Positions 36,821 through 44,635 of a stretch of 64,000 nucleotides of DNA are shown here, in pieces. Position 1 is the first letter of the stretch, and the number at the start of each line of letters is the position of its first letter. Under the pieces are notes generated by a model. It was not told the DNA's origin, ran no database searches, and worked only from the letters and a program-made list of their open reading frames with translations. The stretch comes from Natrinema salsiterrestre (lineage in GTDB: Archaea > Halobacteriota > Halobacteria > Halobacteriales > Natrialbaceae), in contig NZ_JAMQOT010000006.1 of assembly GCF_029502005.1 (NCBI RefSeq), positions 219,497 to 283,496 of the forward strand, read 5' to 3'. Both the position numbers and the translations under genes were made by a program.

Positions 36821-37786
36821 ATGAGCGGTTCTAGCTCCGGGGACCTCCCAGGTGATTCCGGTGACGACGGTCGTGAGAACGAGGATCGAAGCGCTGGCCC
36901 GTCACAGACGCAACCCTCGCCTGAGGAACGTCCGCGGAGCTCCGCCGACGCCGAGGCCGTAACGATCGAAGACGACGGCGTCCTCCGCTGGTTCCTCGAG
37001 ACCGACGACGAGACCGTCGTGATGACGCGAGACGTGCTGAGTAGCGTCGCCATCGTCGCCGTCGTGGGTCTCCTCCTGTTCGGAATCAGCGGTATCTGGC
37101 CCCCGCTGGTCGCCGTCGAGAGCGGCAGTATGGAACCGAACATGCAGCGAGGCGATCTGATCTTCGTCGTCGACGACGGCCGATACGCCGGCGACGCGGC
37201 CGTCGCGGGAACCGGAGTCGTCACCATGGAGCGCGGGCAGGAAACCGGGCACGACAAGTTCGGCAATCCCGGCGACGTCATCGTCTACAGACCGGACGGC
37301 AGTCAGCTGCAAACGCCGGTAATTCATCGCGCCCATTTCTGGGTCGAGGAGGGAGAACACTGGGTCGACACGAAAGCCAGCGAGGAGATCGTCGGCGACG
37401 CGACCTGTACCGAAGTCGCTACCTGTCCCGCCGAGCACGCCGGCTTCGTCACGAAAGGCGACGCCAACCGCGGGTACGATCAATTGTCGAGATCCGGTGC
37501 GAGAACTGACGTCGTCAAACCCGAATGGGTCACCGGCAAGGCGATGTTCCGAATCCCGTGGCTCGGCCACGTCCGGCTGACCTTCGACGAGCTCCTCGGC
37601 GGGATGCTCGTGCCGACGACTCCCTCGAGTTCGCCGGTGTACGAGCCGGCATCGGTGACGCAGACGGCGACGCCCGCCGGACCCGAAACGACCAGTGGTG
37701 GAGGCCGCGGTGAGTTCGCCGGGGCCGCCGCGCTCGCCGCTACCGGGGCCGGAGCCGCAGTCGCGGTCGACCGGTCCCGTCCCTGA
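36821..37786 (+). CDS. Signal peptidase I, archaeal SHD type (copy 2)
   Basis: 321 residues from the ATG MSGSSSGDLPGDSGDD; the frame reaches nine codons further. The same layout as the neighbour: acidic N terminus, membrane anchor (about 78-95, VAIVAVVGLLLFGISGIW), Ser in VESGSMEPNMQRGD, His in TPVIHRAHFWVEEG, Asp in FVTKGDANRGYDQ. It differs in the C-terminal extension (about 265-321), which contains a Pro/Thr-rich stretch (PTTPSSSPVYEPASVTQTATPAGPETTSGGG) and only a weak final helix. Duplicated from the upstream gene; both retain all catalytic residues. Confidence 0.92.
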   Translation: MSGSSSGDLPGDSGDDGRENEDRSAGPSQTQPSPEERPRSSADAEAVTIEDDGVLRWFLETDDETVVMTRDVLSSVAIVAVVGLLLFGISGIWPPLVAVESGSMEPNMQRGDLIFVVDDGRYAGDAAVAGTGVVTMERGQETGHDKFGNPGDVIVYRPDGSQLQTPVIHRAHFWVEEGEHWVDTKASEEIVGDATCTEVATCPAEHAGFVTKGDANRGYDQLSRSGARTDVVKPEWVTGKAMFRIPWLGHVRLTFDELLGGMLVPTTPSSSPVYEPASVTQTATPAGPETTSGGGRGEFAGAAALAATGAGAAVAVDRSRP

Positions 37787-38046
37787 TTCGACCGGCGAAC
37801 TAATTCCGGCTCGTCTGACGTTTTTTCGGCTCTCTTTTCGTCCGTTGGACCGCAGCGAACGGTTATTCGACACGCGATGAAATTTGATTCGAACGGTCTC
37901 GGGTGGACATAGAGGGGCAGGTCGGTTCTGACGATCCGTCGCGTCGCAACGCCGGTTCGACTACGGCGGGCTGTCGGAACGGGAGCGGGAAGCGACACGA
38001 AAAGAACGACAAAAGCAGTGAGCGGACGCCGGACGGAGTCGATTCG

Positions 38047-39810
38047 TCAGTTTTCGAAGCGGGCCTGAACGAACGGCTGCACGTCGTCGATATCGCTCAG
38101 TCGGGAGTCGCTCAGTAGCACGGCCTCCGTCTCTTCGAGTGGAACGGAGAGACTGATCTCTTTGGTTCGACCGTATCGGCCCTTCGAAACGACGACGGCG
38201 TTGACGATCCCGAGCATGTCGAGCTCGCTGATGAGATCCGTCACTCGCCGCTGGGTCAGGACGTCCGCGTCGATCTCCTCGCACAGGCGCTTGTAGATGT
38301 TGAACACCTCGCCCGTGTTGATGCTGTGGACGCCGTTTTTCTCGAGCAGGATGATCGCGAAGAGGACGAGTTTGCTCTGCGTGGGGAGGGTCCGGACGAC
38401 CTCGACGACCCGATCGAGTTCGATCTTGTCCTGGGCCTGCCGGACGTGCTCCTCGACGATGGTTTCGGCCTGTGATCGTTCGGCCAGTTCGCCCGCAGTC
38501 CGAAGGAGGTCGAGTGCGCGTCGCGCGTCCCCGTGTTCCTGCGCGGCGAAGGCCGCACACAGCGGGATCACGTCGTCCGAGAGCGCGTCGCCCTTGAACG
38601 CGACGTCCGACCGATGGTTGAGGATATCTCGCAGCTGGTTCGCGTCGTAGGGCGGGAAGACGATCTCCTCCTCGCCCAGCGACGACTTGACCCGGGGATC
38701 GAGGAAGTCGGTGAACTTCAGGTCGTTCGAGATGCCGATGATCGAGACGCGCGAGTTCTCGAGTTCGGAATTCATCCGCGAGAGGTTGTAGAGCGTATCG
38801 TCGCCGCTTTTTTCGACGAGCTTGTCGATCTCGTCGAGCATGATCACGACGACCCGCTCGTCGTAGTCGACGGCGTCGAAGAAGACGCTGTAGACCCGGT
38901 CGGTCGGCCACCCCGTCATCGGGACTTCCTCGAAGGAGTCCTTGTCGTCCTCGAGTTCCGCGATTCGGTCGTCGACCTCGTCGCGCGCTTCGAACGGCGT
39001 CGATTCGAGTGGGTGTGCGGGCGAATCGATCGCGGATGAGTCACTCTGATCGGTGTCGCCGACGGCCGTCGGATCAGCGGTATCCGAGGACCCTACGGCC
39101 GGAGTCGATTCCGAAGACCCCCCCGTTTCGAGTGGAGAATCGCCCGACGTAGCACCGGTATCGGTTCCAGAAGAACCGTGTCCTTGCGACTCGGTCTCGT
39201 CGCTCGAGACGAAATCGAAGGGGTCCGACGCCGTCTGGTCGTCCGATAGGCCGTCGGCCTCAGTTTCGCCAGCGCTGCGACGCTCCGCGTCGGCGTCATA
39301 CTCGTCGAGGGCGTCCAGTAGCGACTCGAGTTCTGCGACTCGGTCATCGATGCGCTCTTTGTTCTTGTCGATGAACTTGTTCGCGAGTTGCGCGAGGACG
39401 CGGTACTGGGTATCGGTGACCTCGCAGTTGATGTACTCGACGTCGCAGGGAACGCTGTACTTCTGGGAGGTGCTCTCGAGTTCCTTGCTGACGAACTTGG
39501 CGCTCGCGGTCTTTCCGGTCCCCGTTTTCCCGTAGATGAGGATGTTCGACGGCGTTTCACCGCGGAGCGCGGCGACGAGTATCGTCGCCATCTTGTTGAT
39601 CTGATCGCTCCGGTGGGGGAGCTCGTGTGGTGTATAGGACGGACGAAGCACCTCCTTGTTCTCGAAGATCGGTTCGCCGCTGAGGAGGTCGTCGAACAAC
39701 CCCTGATTCGACTCATCGTCGTCGAGATCGGCGCTCTCGAAGTCCGTCGAGAACCCGCTCGTTCCGTCAGCGTCGTCCGAGTCAGTGATTTCTGAGTTGT
39801 CGTCTGCCAT
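38047..39810 (-). CDS. orc1: Orc1/Cdc6 replication initiator of the adjacent origin
   Basis: 587 residues. Binds ORB elements and loads MCM at the origin. Walker A is ILIYGKTGTGKTASAKF (about 90-106), Walker B is VVVIMLDEIDKLVEK (about 320-334), sensor 1 is SIIGISNDLKF, and sensor 2 and the arginine are near HGDARRALDLLRTAG. The winged helix (about 470-587) ends with DDVQPFVQARFEN. The long insert between Walker A and B (about 160-275, Ser/Thr/Asp-rich) accounts for the extra length and is disordered; its coding DNA contains an ORB-like copy at 39117-39138. An ORB lies just upstream of the start, suggesting autoregulation. Confidence 0.95.
   Translation of the reverse strand: MADDNSEITDSDDADGTSGFSTDFESADLDDDESNQGLFDDLLSGEPIFENKEVLRPSYTPHELPHRSDQINKMATILVAALRGETPSNILIYGKTGTGKTASAKFVSKELESTSQKYSVPCDVEYINCEVTDTQYRVLAQLANKFIDKNKERIDDRVAELESLLDALDEYDADAERRSAGETEADGLSDDQTASDPFDFVSSDETESQGHGSSGTDTGATSGDSPLETGGSSESTPAVGSSDTADPTAVGDTDQSDSSAIDSPAHPLESTPFEARDEVDDRIAELEDDKDSFEEVPMTGWPTDRVYSVFFDAVDYDERVVVIMLDEIDKLVEKSGDDTLYNLSRMNSELENSRVSIIGISNDLKFTDFLDPRVKSSLGEEEIVFPPYDANQLRDILNHRSDVAFKGDALSDDVIPLCAAFAAQEHGDARRALDLLRTAGELAERSQAETIVEEHVRQAQDKIELDRVVEVVRTLPTQSKLVLFAIILLEKNGVHSINTGEVFNIYKRLCEEIDADVLTQRRVTDLISELDMLGIVNAVVVSKGRYGRTKEISLSVPLEETEAVLLSDSRLSDIDDVQPFVQARFEN
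39117..39138 (-). repeat. ORB-like element C, inside the Orc1 linker coding sequence
   Basis: ACCCCCCCGTTTCGAGTGG, in the same reverse orientation as elements D and E. It encodes linker residues SPLETGG, a counterpart of the SPVETEG coded by element A in DP1. Confidence 0.5.
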
Positions 39811-39822
39811 CCGTCGTACTGA

Positions 39823-39844
39823 ACCCCCTTATTTCGAGTGGAAC
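39823..39844 (-). repeat. ORB element D, upstream of orc1
   Basis: ACCCCCTTATTTCGAGTGG plus AAC. The box begins 13 bases before the orc1 ATG (39810) and lies downstream of a TATATT stretch at about 39863-39870, so Orc1 bound here would probably block its own transcription. Confidence 0.75.
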
Positions 39845-40429
39845 GCCGAACACCGGAACAGGAATATAGCGGTGTAATGGCCTTAATCGGGCGATTCACC
39901 GTTCCAGATACCGGGTTCGAATCCAGTTGATGCAAACGAAACAGAGGAAAAGCACGTTAATAAAGGCTTCCCTTCCCCTCGGATCTTGCCCGGTCGCAGC
40001 GGTCAGTGTGCGATCGATCCGGACGCCGTGACTCGATTTCGAATTCCGACGGAACCGTCTCGCAGTGAACGAGACGGTCACGCCGGATCGACACTCGAGG
40101 TGGCACGTCGGGGACGGATTTCGAGTCGAACTGAAGACCGTAATCGACACCTGTCGCTCGGCCCCCCGAGCGACCGAACGGCGGCATAAACGGCCCGATC
40201 GACTCGATGAACTCGTCGTTCGGTCGGGCCGAAACTCGGTGTCGGTCGAGTCACGAACAGTTCTCGGGGAACGCTTTCGGGAGGCTTTCGACGAGCCCGT
40301 CTGCTCCATCTGCTTTCGATGAGACGATCGGCTTCCTCGAGTGCGAGATCCGAGAGCGAACGTATGTGAACCGAAAGGGTGTGCGAAGAGTGAGGATAAT
40401 GGGGGAAGTTAGCATTGCTCAGTCCGAGA

Positions 40430-40458
40430 CCCCCCCACCCCTTCGTTTCGAGTGGAAC
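40430..40458 (-). repeat. ORB element E, left arm of the core origin
   Basis: A run of C residues followed by CACCCCTTCGTTTCGAGTGG and AAC. The C-string end faces outward relative to the A/T-rich core, and the element is the mirror of F. Confidence 0.85.
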
Positions 40459-40541
40459 GCACTGAGAGGGAGGGAGGGGGTTCGACGACATATTGCGACG
40501 GAAGATTTTATATAGTGCTGTGAGAAACAGTATCCGTAGAA

Positions 40542-40648
40542 CTAGCAGACCAGCTAGTCTTACTAGGCTTTTGTTTCTAGTTACTAGTTCCTGCTAGACT
40601 CGCTTCTCACGGCCGTCTCGATTACTAGAATCGTTCTCGAGTTACTAG
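40542..40648. repeat. CTAG cluster in the unwinding region of the origin
   Basis: CTAG occurs at 40542, 40554, 40563, 40577, 40584, 40594, 40625 and 40645, which is eight in 107 bases. Four of them are part of TTACTAG (40560, 40581, 40622 and 40642). CTAG occurs only about fifteen times elsewhere in the 64 kb that I read, consistent with its known depletion in haloarchaeal genomes. In Haloferax CTAG is modified to m4C. Confidence 0.85.
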
Positions 40649-40773
40649 ATCGATCGCTATCGGGGAATTCTCCGGCGAGATCGTCTCGAAACCCCGTTCG
40701 AATCGAAATGGAGGGTCGAAATCGTCACAGTCCCGGTCGATCAGCTCTCGTCACCACCCACGGTCTCGTCACT

Positions 40774-40800
40774 CTCCAGTTGAAACGAAGGGGTGGGGGT
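40774..40800 (+). repeat. ORB element F, right arm of the core origin
   Basis: CTCCAGTTGAAACGAAGGGG followed by TGGGGGT. Forward copy with its G-string pointing away from the core, inverted relative to E about 315 bases to the left. Confidence 0.85.
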
Positions 40801-41142
40801 CTTCGAACCGCTCTGTTCCTCCGCTACGAACCCGTTCGCATTTCGATCCCCCCTGTCATCTCTTCACACGCTCCCGAATAATTCACAGTAATTCAATCGT
40901 CTCTCGCGATCTACCGTGCCACGCGATCGCAGCCGGAACGCGTCCAGCCGGCACACCCTATCTGACACTTCTGTGATCCGCTATATCCATCACTCTTATT
41001 TCAGGCCGAAGGCTGTGTAACGTATCCGTTCTCGGAGACGATATCGGTATCTTATATTTCTCTTTCGTCGAATTGTCTACACGTCTGACGTAGGCTTAAG
41101 TGAGTTCAGTTAGTAGTACGCGCAGATGCACCCCGCGGTGCT

Positions 41143-41147
41143 GGAGG
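41143..41147 (+). promoter_or_regulatory. Shine-Dalgarno sequence of the Era-like GTPase gene
   Basis: GGAGG lies nine bases before the ATG at 41157 and decides this start over the in-frame ATG at 41100. A leadered transcript is unusual compared with the leaderless genes nearby. Confidence 0.6.
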
Positions 41148-41156
41148 CCCCTAAGG

Positions 41157-41795
41157 ATGGGACTGTTCACAGAACTCAAAGATAGTATCTCTCGGGCTAC
41201 AGACCGCCTGTTTTCGGAACAGGAGCCCAAACGAATCGGTATCTACGGTCCGCCGAACGCCGGCAAGACGACGCTCGCGAACCGTATCGCACGTGACTGG
41301 ACTGGCGACGCGATCGGCGCTGAGAGTCACGTCCCTCACGAGACTCGTCGCGCACGCAGGAAAGAAAACGTCGAGATCGAACGAGACGGAAAGACGGTGA
41401 CCATCGACATCGTCGACACACCCGGTGTGACGACGAAAGTCGACTACGAGGAGTTCACCGACGAGATGGACGAGGAGGACGCGATTCGTCGCTCCCGCGA
41501 GGCGACCGAAGGCGTCGCAGAAGCCATGCACTGGCTTCGAGAAGACGTCGACGGCGTCATCTACGTCCTGGATAGCGCAGAGGATCCGATCACGCAGGTC
41601 AACACGATGCTGATCGGCATCATCGAATCCCGCGATCTCCCGGTTCTCATCTTCGCGAACAAGATCGACCTCGAGGAATCGAGCGTCAAGCGGATCGAGG
41701 ACGCCTTCCCGCAGCACAAGACCGTGCCGCTCTCGGCGAAGGAAGGCGACAACATGGACGAAGTCTACGACAGCATCGCGGAGTACTTCGGGTGA
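41157..41795 (+). CDS. oapA: Era-like origin-associated GTPase
   Basis: 212 residues. G1 is IYGPPNAGKTTLANRI (about 29-44), G3 is IVDTPGVTT, G4 is FANKIDLEESS and G5 is PLSAKEG; the protein is a small Era/Obg-like GTPase without a KH domain. Start at MGLFTELKDSISRATDRLF, after a clear GGAGG. The position immediately beyond the origin, followed by DUF2073 and a zinc-ribbon protein, is the arrangement called origin-associated proteins (Oap) in haloarchaea; I use that name from memory. The three genes overlap or nearly touch, so they form an operon. Confidence 0.85.
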   Translation: MGLFTELKDSISRATDRLFSEQEPKRIGIYGPPNAGKTTLANRIARDWTGDAIGAESHVPHETRRARRKENVEIERDGKTVTIDIVDTPGVTTKVDYEEFTDEMDEEDAIRRSREATEGVAEAMHWLREDVDGVIYVLDSAEDPITQVNTMLIGIIESRDLPVLIFANKIDLEESSVKRIEDAFPQHKTVPLSAKEGDNMDEVYDSIAEYFG

Positions 41796-41800
41796 TTACG

Positions 41801-42202
41801 ATGCCAAAAGCAACCAACCCGGACGATCCGGACGCGCCCGACGGCGTGCAGATCGACCTGATCAGCGGCGAGCGAATGGACGGCATGGCGACGATGGAGA
41901 AGATCAGGATGATCCTGGACGGCGTCCACGACGGCAATATCGTCATCCTCGAGGAGGGGCTCACTCCCGACGAGGAGAGCCGACTCATCGAGGTCACGAT
42001 GGCCGAAATCAGTCCCGACGAATTCAACGGGATCGAGATCGAAACCTACCCGAAATCCGACACCCGCGATTCGTCGTTGCTCGGCCGCATCATGGGAGGT
42101 GAGGAGGCGGAAGCGAAGCTGACGGTGATCGGCCCGGCCAATCAGATCGAAACGCTCCACAAGGACGAAACGCTCATCAGCGCGCTCGTGTCCCGTAACT
42201 AA
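41801..42202 (+). CDS. oapB: DUF2073 protein, origin-associated
   Basis: 133 residues. Recognised as DUF2073 from GVQIDLISGERMDGMATMEKIRMILDGVHDGNIVILEEGLTPDEESRLIEVTMAEISPDEF and the C-terminal AKLTVIGPANQIETLHKDETLISALVSRN. A GTG at 41792 overlaps the GTPase stop, but the ATG at 41801 fits the family. This protein always accompanies the Era-like GTPase and may be its partner. The stop overlaps the next start by one base (TAATG). Confidence 0.85.
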   Translation: MPKATNPDDPDAPDGVQIDLISGERMDGMATMEKIRMILDGVHDGNIVILEEGLTPDEESRLIEVTMAEISPDEFNGIEIETYPKSDTRDSSLLGRIMGGEEAEAKLTVIGPANQIETLHKDETLISALVSRN

Positions 42203-43218
42203 TGCCTCACCAGTGTACGAACTGCGGCCGGACGTTCGCCGACGGCTCCAAGGAGATGCTCTCCGGCTGTCCCGACTGCGGCGGGAACAAGTTCCAGTTC
42301 GCACCGACTGCGGCCGCCGTCGCTGACTCGTCCGCGGAAGCCGAGGGATCGGGTTCGCTCGATGCCGACGGTACCGCGGGGGAGTCCACCGCTCCCGAGT
42401 CCGACAGCGTGGCCACGCGAGCTGCGGAGACGGTTCGTGATCTGGTATCCGGCGATTCGTCCGATCAGTCGGCGGCCGATGTCCCGGCAGAACCGCCGCT
42501 CGAGGAGTCGGCCGGGGCTACGCAGTCGGACGCCCCCTGGCCCTCGAGCGAGGACGCTCCCGAAACGGATTCGACGACGTCGGACGGCGAATTCGAAGAA
42601 TGGCCGGAAACGGCCCGACGGCCCGAGGACCGATCGGCGTCCTCGGACGAAGCGGCTGCCGACGCACCACGCGAAACCGGACCGACCGATCGAACCGACT
42701 CCGAGTGGCCACCGCAGTCCTCGGCCTCCAGCGGTCCGACGACGACGATCGCGGACGACGAGAACTCGGCCCAAGCCAACGCTCGCAGCGAGGTCATTCC
42801 GACGGACGACCTTCCGTCCGGCTCCGGGACGGCCACACGGGATACGTCGGACCACGGCACCGAGGCCGGAACGGACCGTGGCACCGCGGCAGGCTCGGAA
42901 CACGGCCATGAAGCGGACAGTGCGGTCGAGACGCCGGCTGGTGCCGATGGATCCAGTGGTGACCTCGACGCCGACCAGTCGCCCGACCACGGCCGCGTCG
43001 TCAGCGAGCCGAGCGGTCAGCGACCGTCGCTCGAGGAACTCCGGGCGGAGCTCAACGAGCAGTTCGAGAGCATCAAGATCGTCAGTCCGGGACAGTACGA
43101 ACTCAATTTGATGGAGCTCTACAACCGCGACGAGTACATCATCTCCCTGCAGGAAGACGGCCGATACGTCATCGACGTTCCGGATTCGTGGCGCGCCGGC
43201 GACGACGAAGACGAGTGA
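42202..43218 (+). CDS. oapC: Zinc-ribbon, origin-associated protein (OapC-type)
   Basis: 338 residues. The N-terminal zinc ribbon has Cys5, Cys8, Cys23 and Cys26 (HQCTNCGRTFADGSKEMLSGCPDCGGNKFQF). A disordered Ser/Asp/Glu/Thr/Pro-rich region (about 35-270) follows, then a conserved C-terminal helix/strand module (RPSLEELRAELNEQFESIKIVSPGQYELNLMELYNRDEYIISLQEDGRYVIDVPD, about 272-325). Both end domains match DUF2072-type proteins; the linker is unusually long. Coupled to the DUF2073 gene by one overlapping base. Confidence 0.85.
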   Translation: MPHQCTNCGRTFADGSKEMLSGCPDCGGNKFQFAPTAAAVADSSAEAEGSGSLDADGTAGESTAPESDSVATRAAETVRDLVSGDSSDQSAADVPAEPPLEESAGATQSDAPWPSSEDAPETDSTTSDGEFEEWPETARRPEDRSASSDEAAADAPRETGPTDRTDSEWPPQSSASSGPTTTIADDENSAQANARSEVIPTDDLPSGSGTATRDTSDHGTEAGTDRGTAAGSEHGHEADSAVETPAGADGSSGDLDADQSPDHGRVVSEPSGQRPSLEELRAELNEQFESIKIVSPGQYELNLMELYNRDEYIISLQEDGRYVIDVPDSWRAGDDEDE

Positions 43219-43608
43219 CTGAATCGGCTGAATCGACGTTCGGTTCCGTCTCTCGTGACACCGTATTGTTTCGACTGCAGACTGGTCGTTAACTCCGTTT
43301 CTAATCGTTTTACAAACACTTTCAGTTCCAGGAGAAACTGTCCTCACGTCGGGATCGCCGGGATGAGACCCCGGCCGCCAGGTCGGAACGACGGACGTGC
43401 ACTCGCCGAGCGACGATCTGTTCTGACACGCAGTAATACGTTCGTCCCTACTCCATCGCTGGCGGCCCGAAGTCTTCGGCCAGATCCGGACGAGGGGAAC
43501 GCACTCCGCCGCCGGACGGACTTCCGGGAGGCCAGAATCGTGACGGTGACGCCGGCGGACCGGTCGGAGACAGATGGATTTAAGCGACGCGGATACGACC
43601 CACCGCAC
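43219..43608. other. 390-base region without a gene
   Basis: No convincing coding frame with haloarchaeal codon character. It begins with T/C-rich DNA after the zinc-ribbon gene that may terminate transcription, and ends with a GGATTTAAG box (43574-43582) about 30 bases before the small ORF at 43609, a likely leaderless promoter. Confidence 0.5.
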
Positions 43609-43698
43609 ATGAGCACCGCAACCAAGGTCGTTCTGTCAACGGTCGCCGTATCGGCGCTACTGTCGATCCTGCTCGTCTTTCAGAACGCACTCGCCTGA
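43609..43698 (+). CDS. 29-residue single-helix membrane peptide
   Basis: MSTATKVVLSTVAVSALLSI followed by LLVFQNALA: one hydrophobic helix (about 6-25) with no charged residue after Lys6. It is too short for ordinary gene finders. The ATG lies about 30 bases after a TTTAAG box, and its stop TGA shares one base with the ATG of the next gene (43698), so the two are translationally coupled. The clean promoter and coupling argue that it is real; the function is unknown. Confidence 0.65.
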   Translation: MSTATKVVLSTVAVSALLSILLVFQNALA

Positions 43699-44480
43699 TG
43701 TTCGAGGCCCGTGCGCTCTCGGATCGAGTCGACGCCGTCCGCGAGGCCCGGACGCCCGACGTACAGGTTCTCGACTGCGACCGTGACTTCGAGACGCTGA
43801 CTCCCGCACTCGCCGAGGACCTCGGCCTGCTCGTCGACGCGCTCGAGCCCGCGACCTATCCGACGGCCTGGCTGCCCGACGACGCCCCGACCTTACTCAC
43901 TCGCTACGCGAGTTCGGACCTCACGATCGGAATGCCGGGCGACGGCAGCGTCGTCTGGACTCGCCAGACCGACCCGCCGATCGTCCTCGTCAAACCGCGA
44001 GTCGAGGGCTCGCCCGAGTCGTTCGTCGACTTCCTGATCGCCGAAGCGCTCGTTCAGGTGGATCTCGAGGTGCCCGAACACTTCATCGGCTTCTTCGAGG
44101 GGGCGTATCCCGACCTCGATGCGGCGGTCGCGCTCGACCCGAACGGGACCTATCAGGTCGCCGCGGCGCTGTACGACGGGTGGGTCGGGCTTCAGACCCG
44201 CGAGGTCTTCGCGGACTGGCACGACGAGCATCCCGAACTCGCCGACGCCTGGCAGGACGCGGGGACGCGGCTCGAGGATCGCGTGTCGGAGCTCCCGCGT
44301 GCGGTCGCACGCGGTGACACCGAGTTCGCGGACGCGACGGAGCTGGCGTGTGCCGCGATCAAGCACGCCATCGAATTGCCGGCACCCTTCGCGGCGCTCG
44401 ATACCGACGCGTATCTGGACCACGGCCCGGCGTACGCGATCCAGTGGGCCGAGAAAACGTTCGACTCGCTCGAGGACTAG
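43698..44480 (+). CDS. Haloarchaeal hypothetical protein, 260 residues
   Basis: A soluble, acidic protein. Segments such as FEARALSDRVDAVREARTPDVQVLDCD, LVDALEPATYPTAWLPDDAPTLLTRYASSDLTIGMPGDGSVVWTRQTDPP and VFADWHDEHPELADAWQDAGTRLEDRVSELPRAV indicate a globular alpha/beta protein with a helical C-terminal half. No catalytic motif is visible. It is coupled to the 29-residue membrane peptide by one shared base and lies downstream of the origin genes. Confidence 0.7.
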   Translation: MFEARALSDRVDAVREARTPDVQVLDCDRDFETLTPALAEDLGLLVDALEPATYPTAWLPDDAPTLLTRYASSDLTIGMPGDGSVVWTRQTDPPIVLVKPRVEGSPESFVDFLIAEALVQVDLEVPEHFIGFFEGAYPDLDAAVALDPNGTYQVAAALYDGWVGLQTREVFADWHDEHPELADAWQDAGTRLEDRVSELPRAVARGDTEFADATELACAAIKHAIELPAPFAALDTDAYLDHGPAYAIQWAEKTFDSLED

Positions 44481-44635
44481 CTCCTCACGTGTGCTCGAGA
44501 CGGGGGATTCGTCCTCGAGCGTTTTCGTCGCGATAATTCCGATCGGAGAGATACGCGTCTCGTTCCCGCCCACCGTGACACTCCACGGGATTCCCGTGCA
44601 GCCGAACTCTCGAGACAGACAGTGCGGATCGCCGC

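Larger units (their letters stand above)
39811..41156. other. Chromosomal replication origin region (oriC1-type)
   Basis: A gene-free region of 1346 bases between orc1 and the GTPase gene. It contains three strong ORB elements: D (39823-39844) upstream of orc1, and E (40430-40458) and F (40774-40800), which flank an A/T-rich unwinding candidate at about 40495-40600. Within it CTAG occurs eight times (40542-40648). Arrangement next to orc1 and origin-associated genes is that of haloarchaeal oriC1. A weak ORB-like stretch at about 40697-40717 may be a further half site. Apart from these elements and the two promoters I see no gene. Confidence 0.88.

Noticed and set aside
39905..39930. GGTTCGAATCC, similar to a tRNA T-loop, next to orc1
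   Set aside because: The T-stem does not pair (three of five positions fail) and no anticodon or acceptor stem can be built around it.
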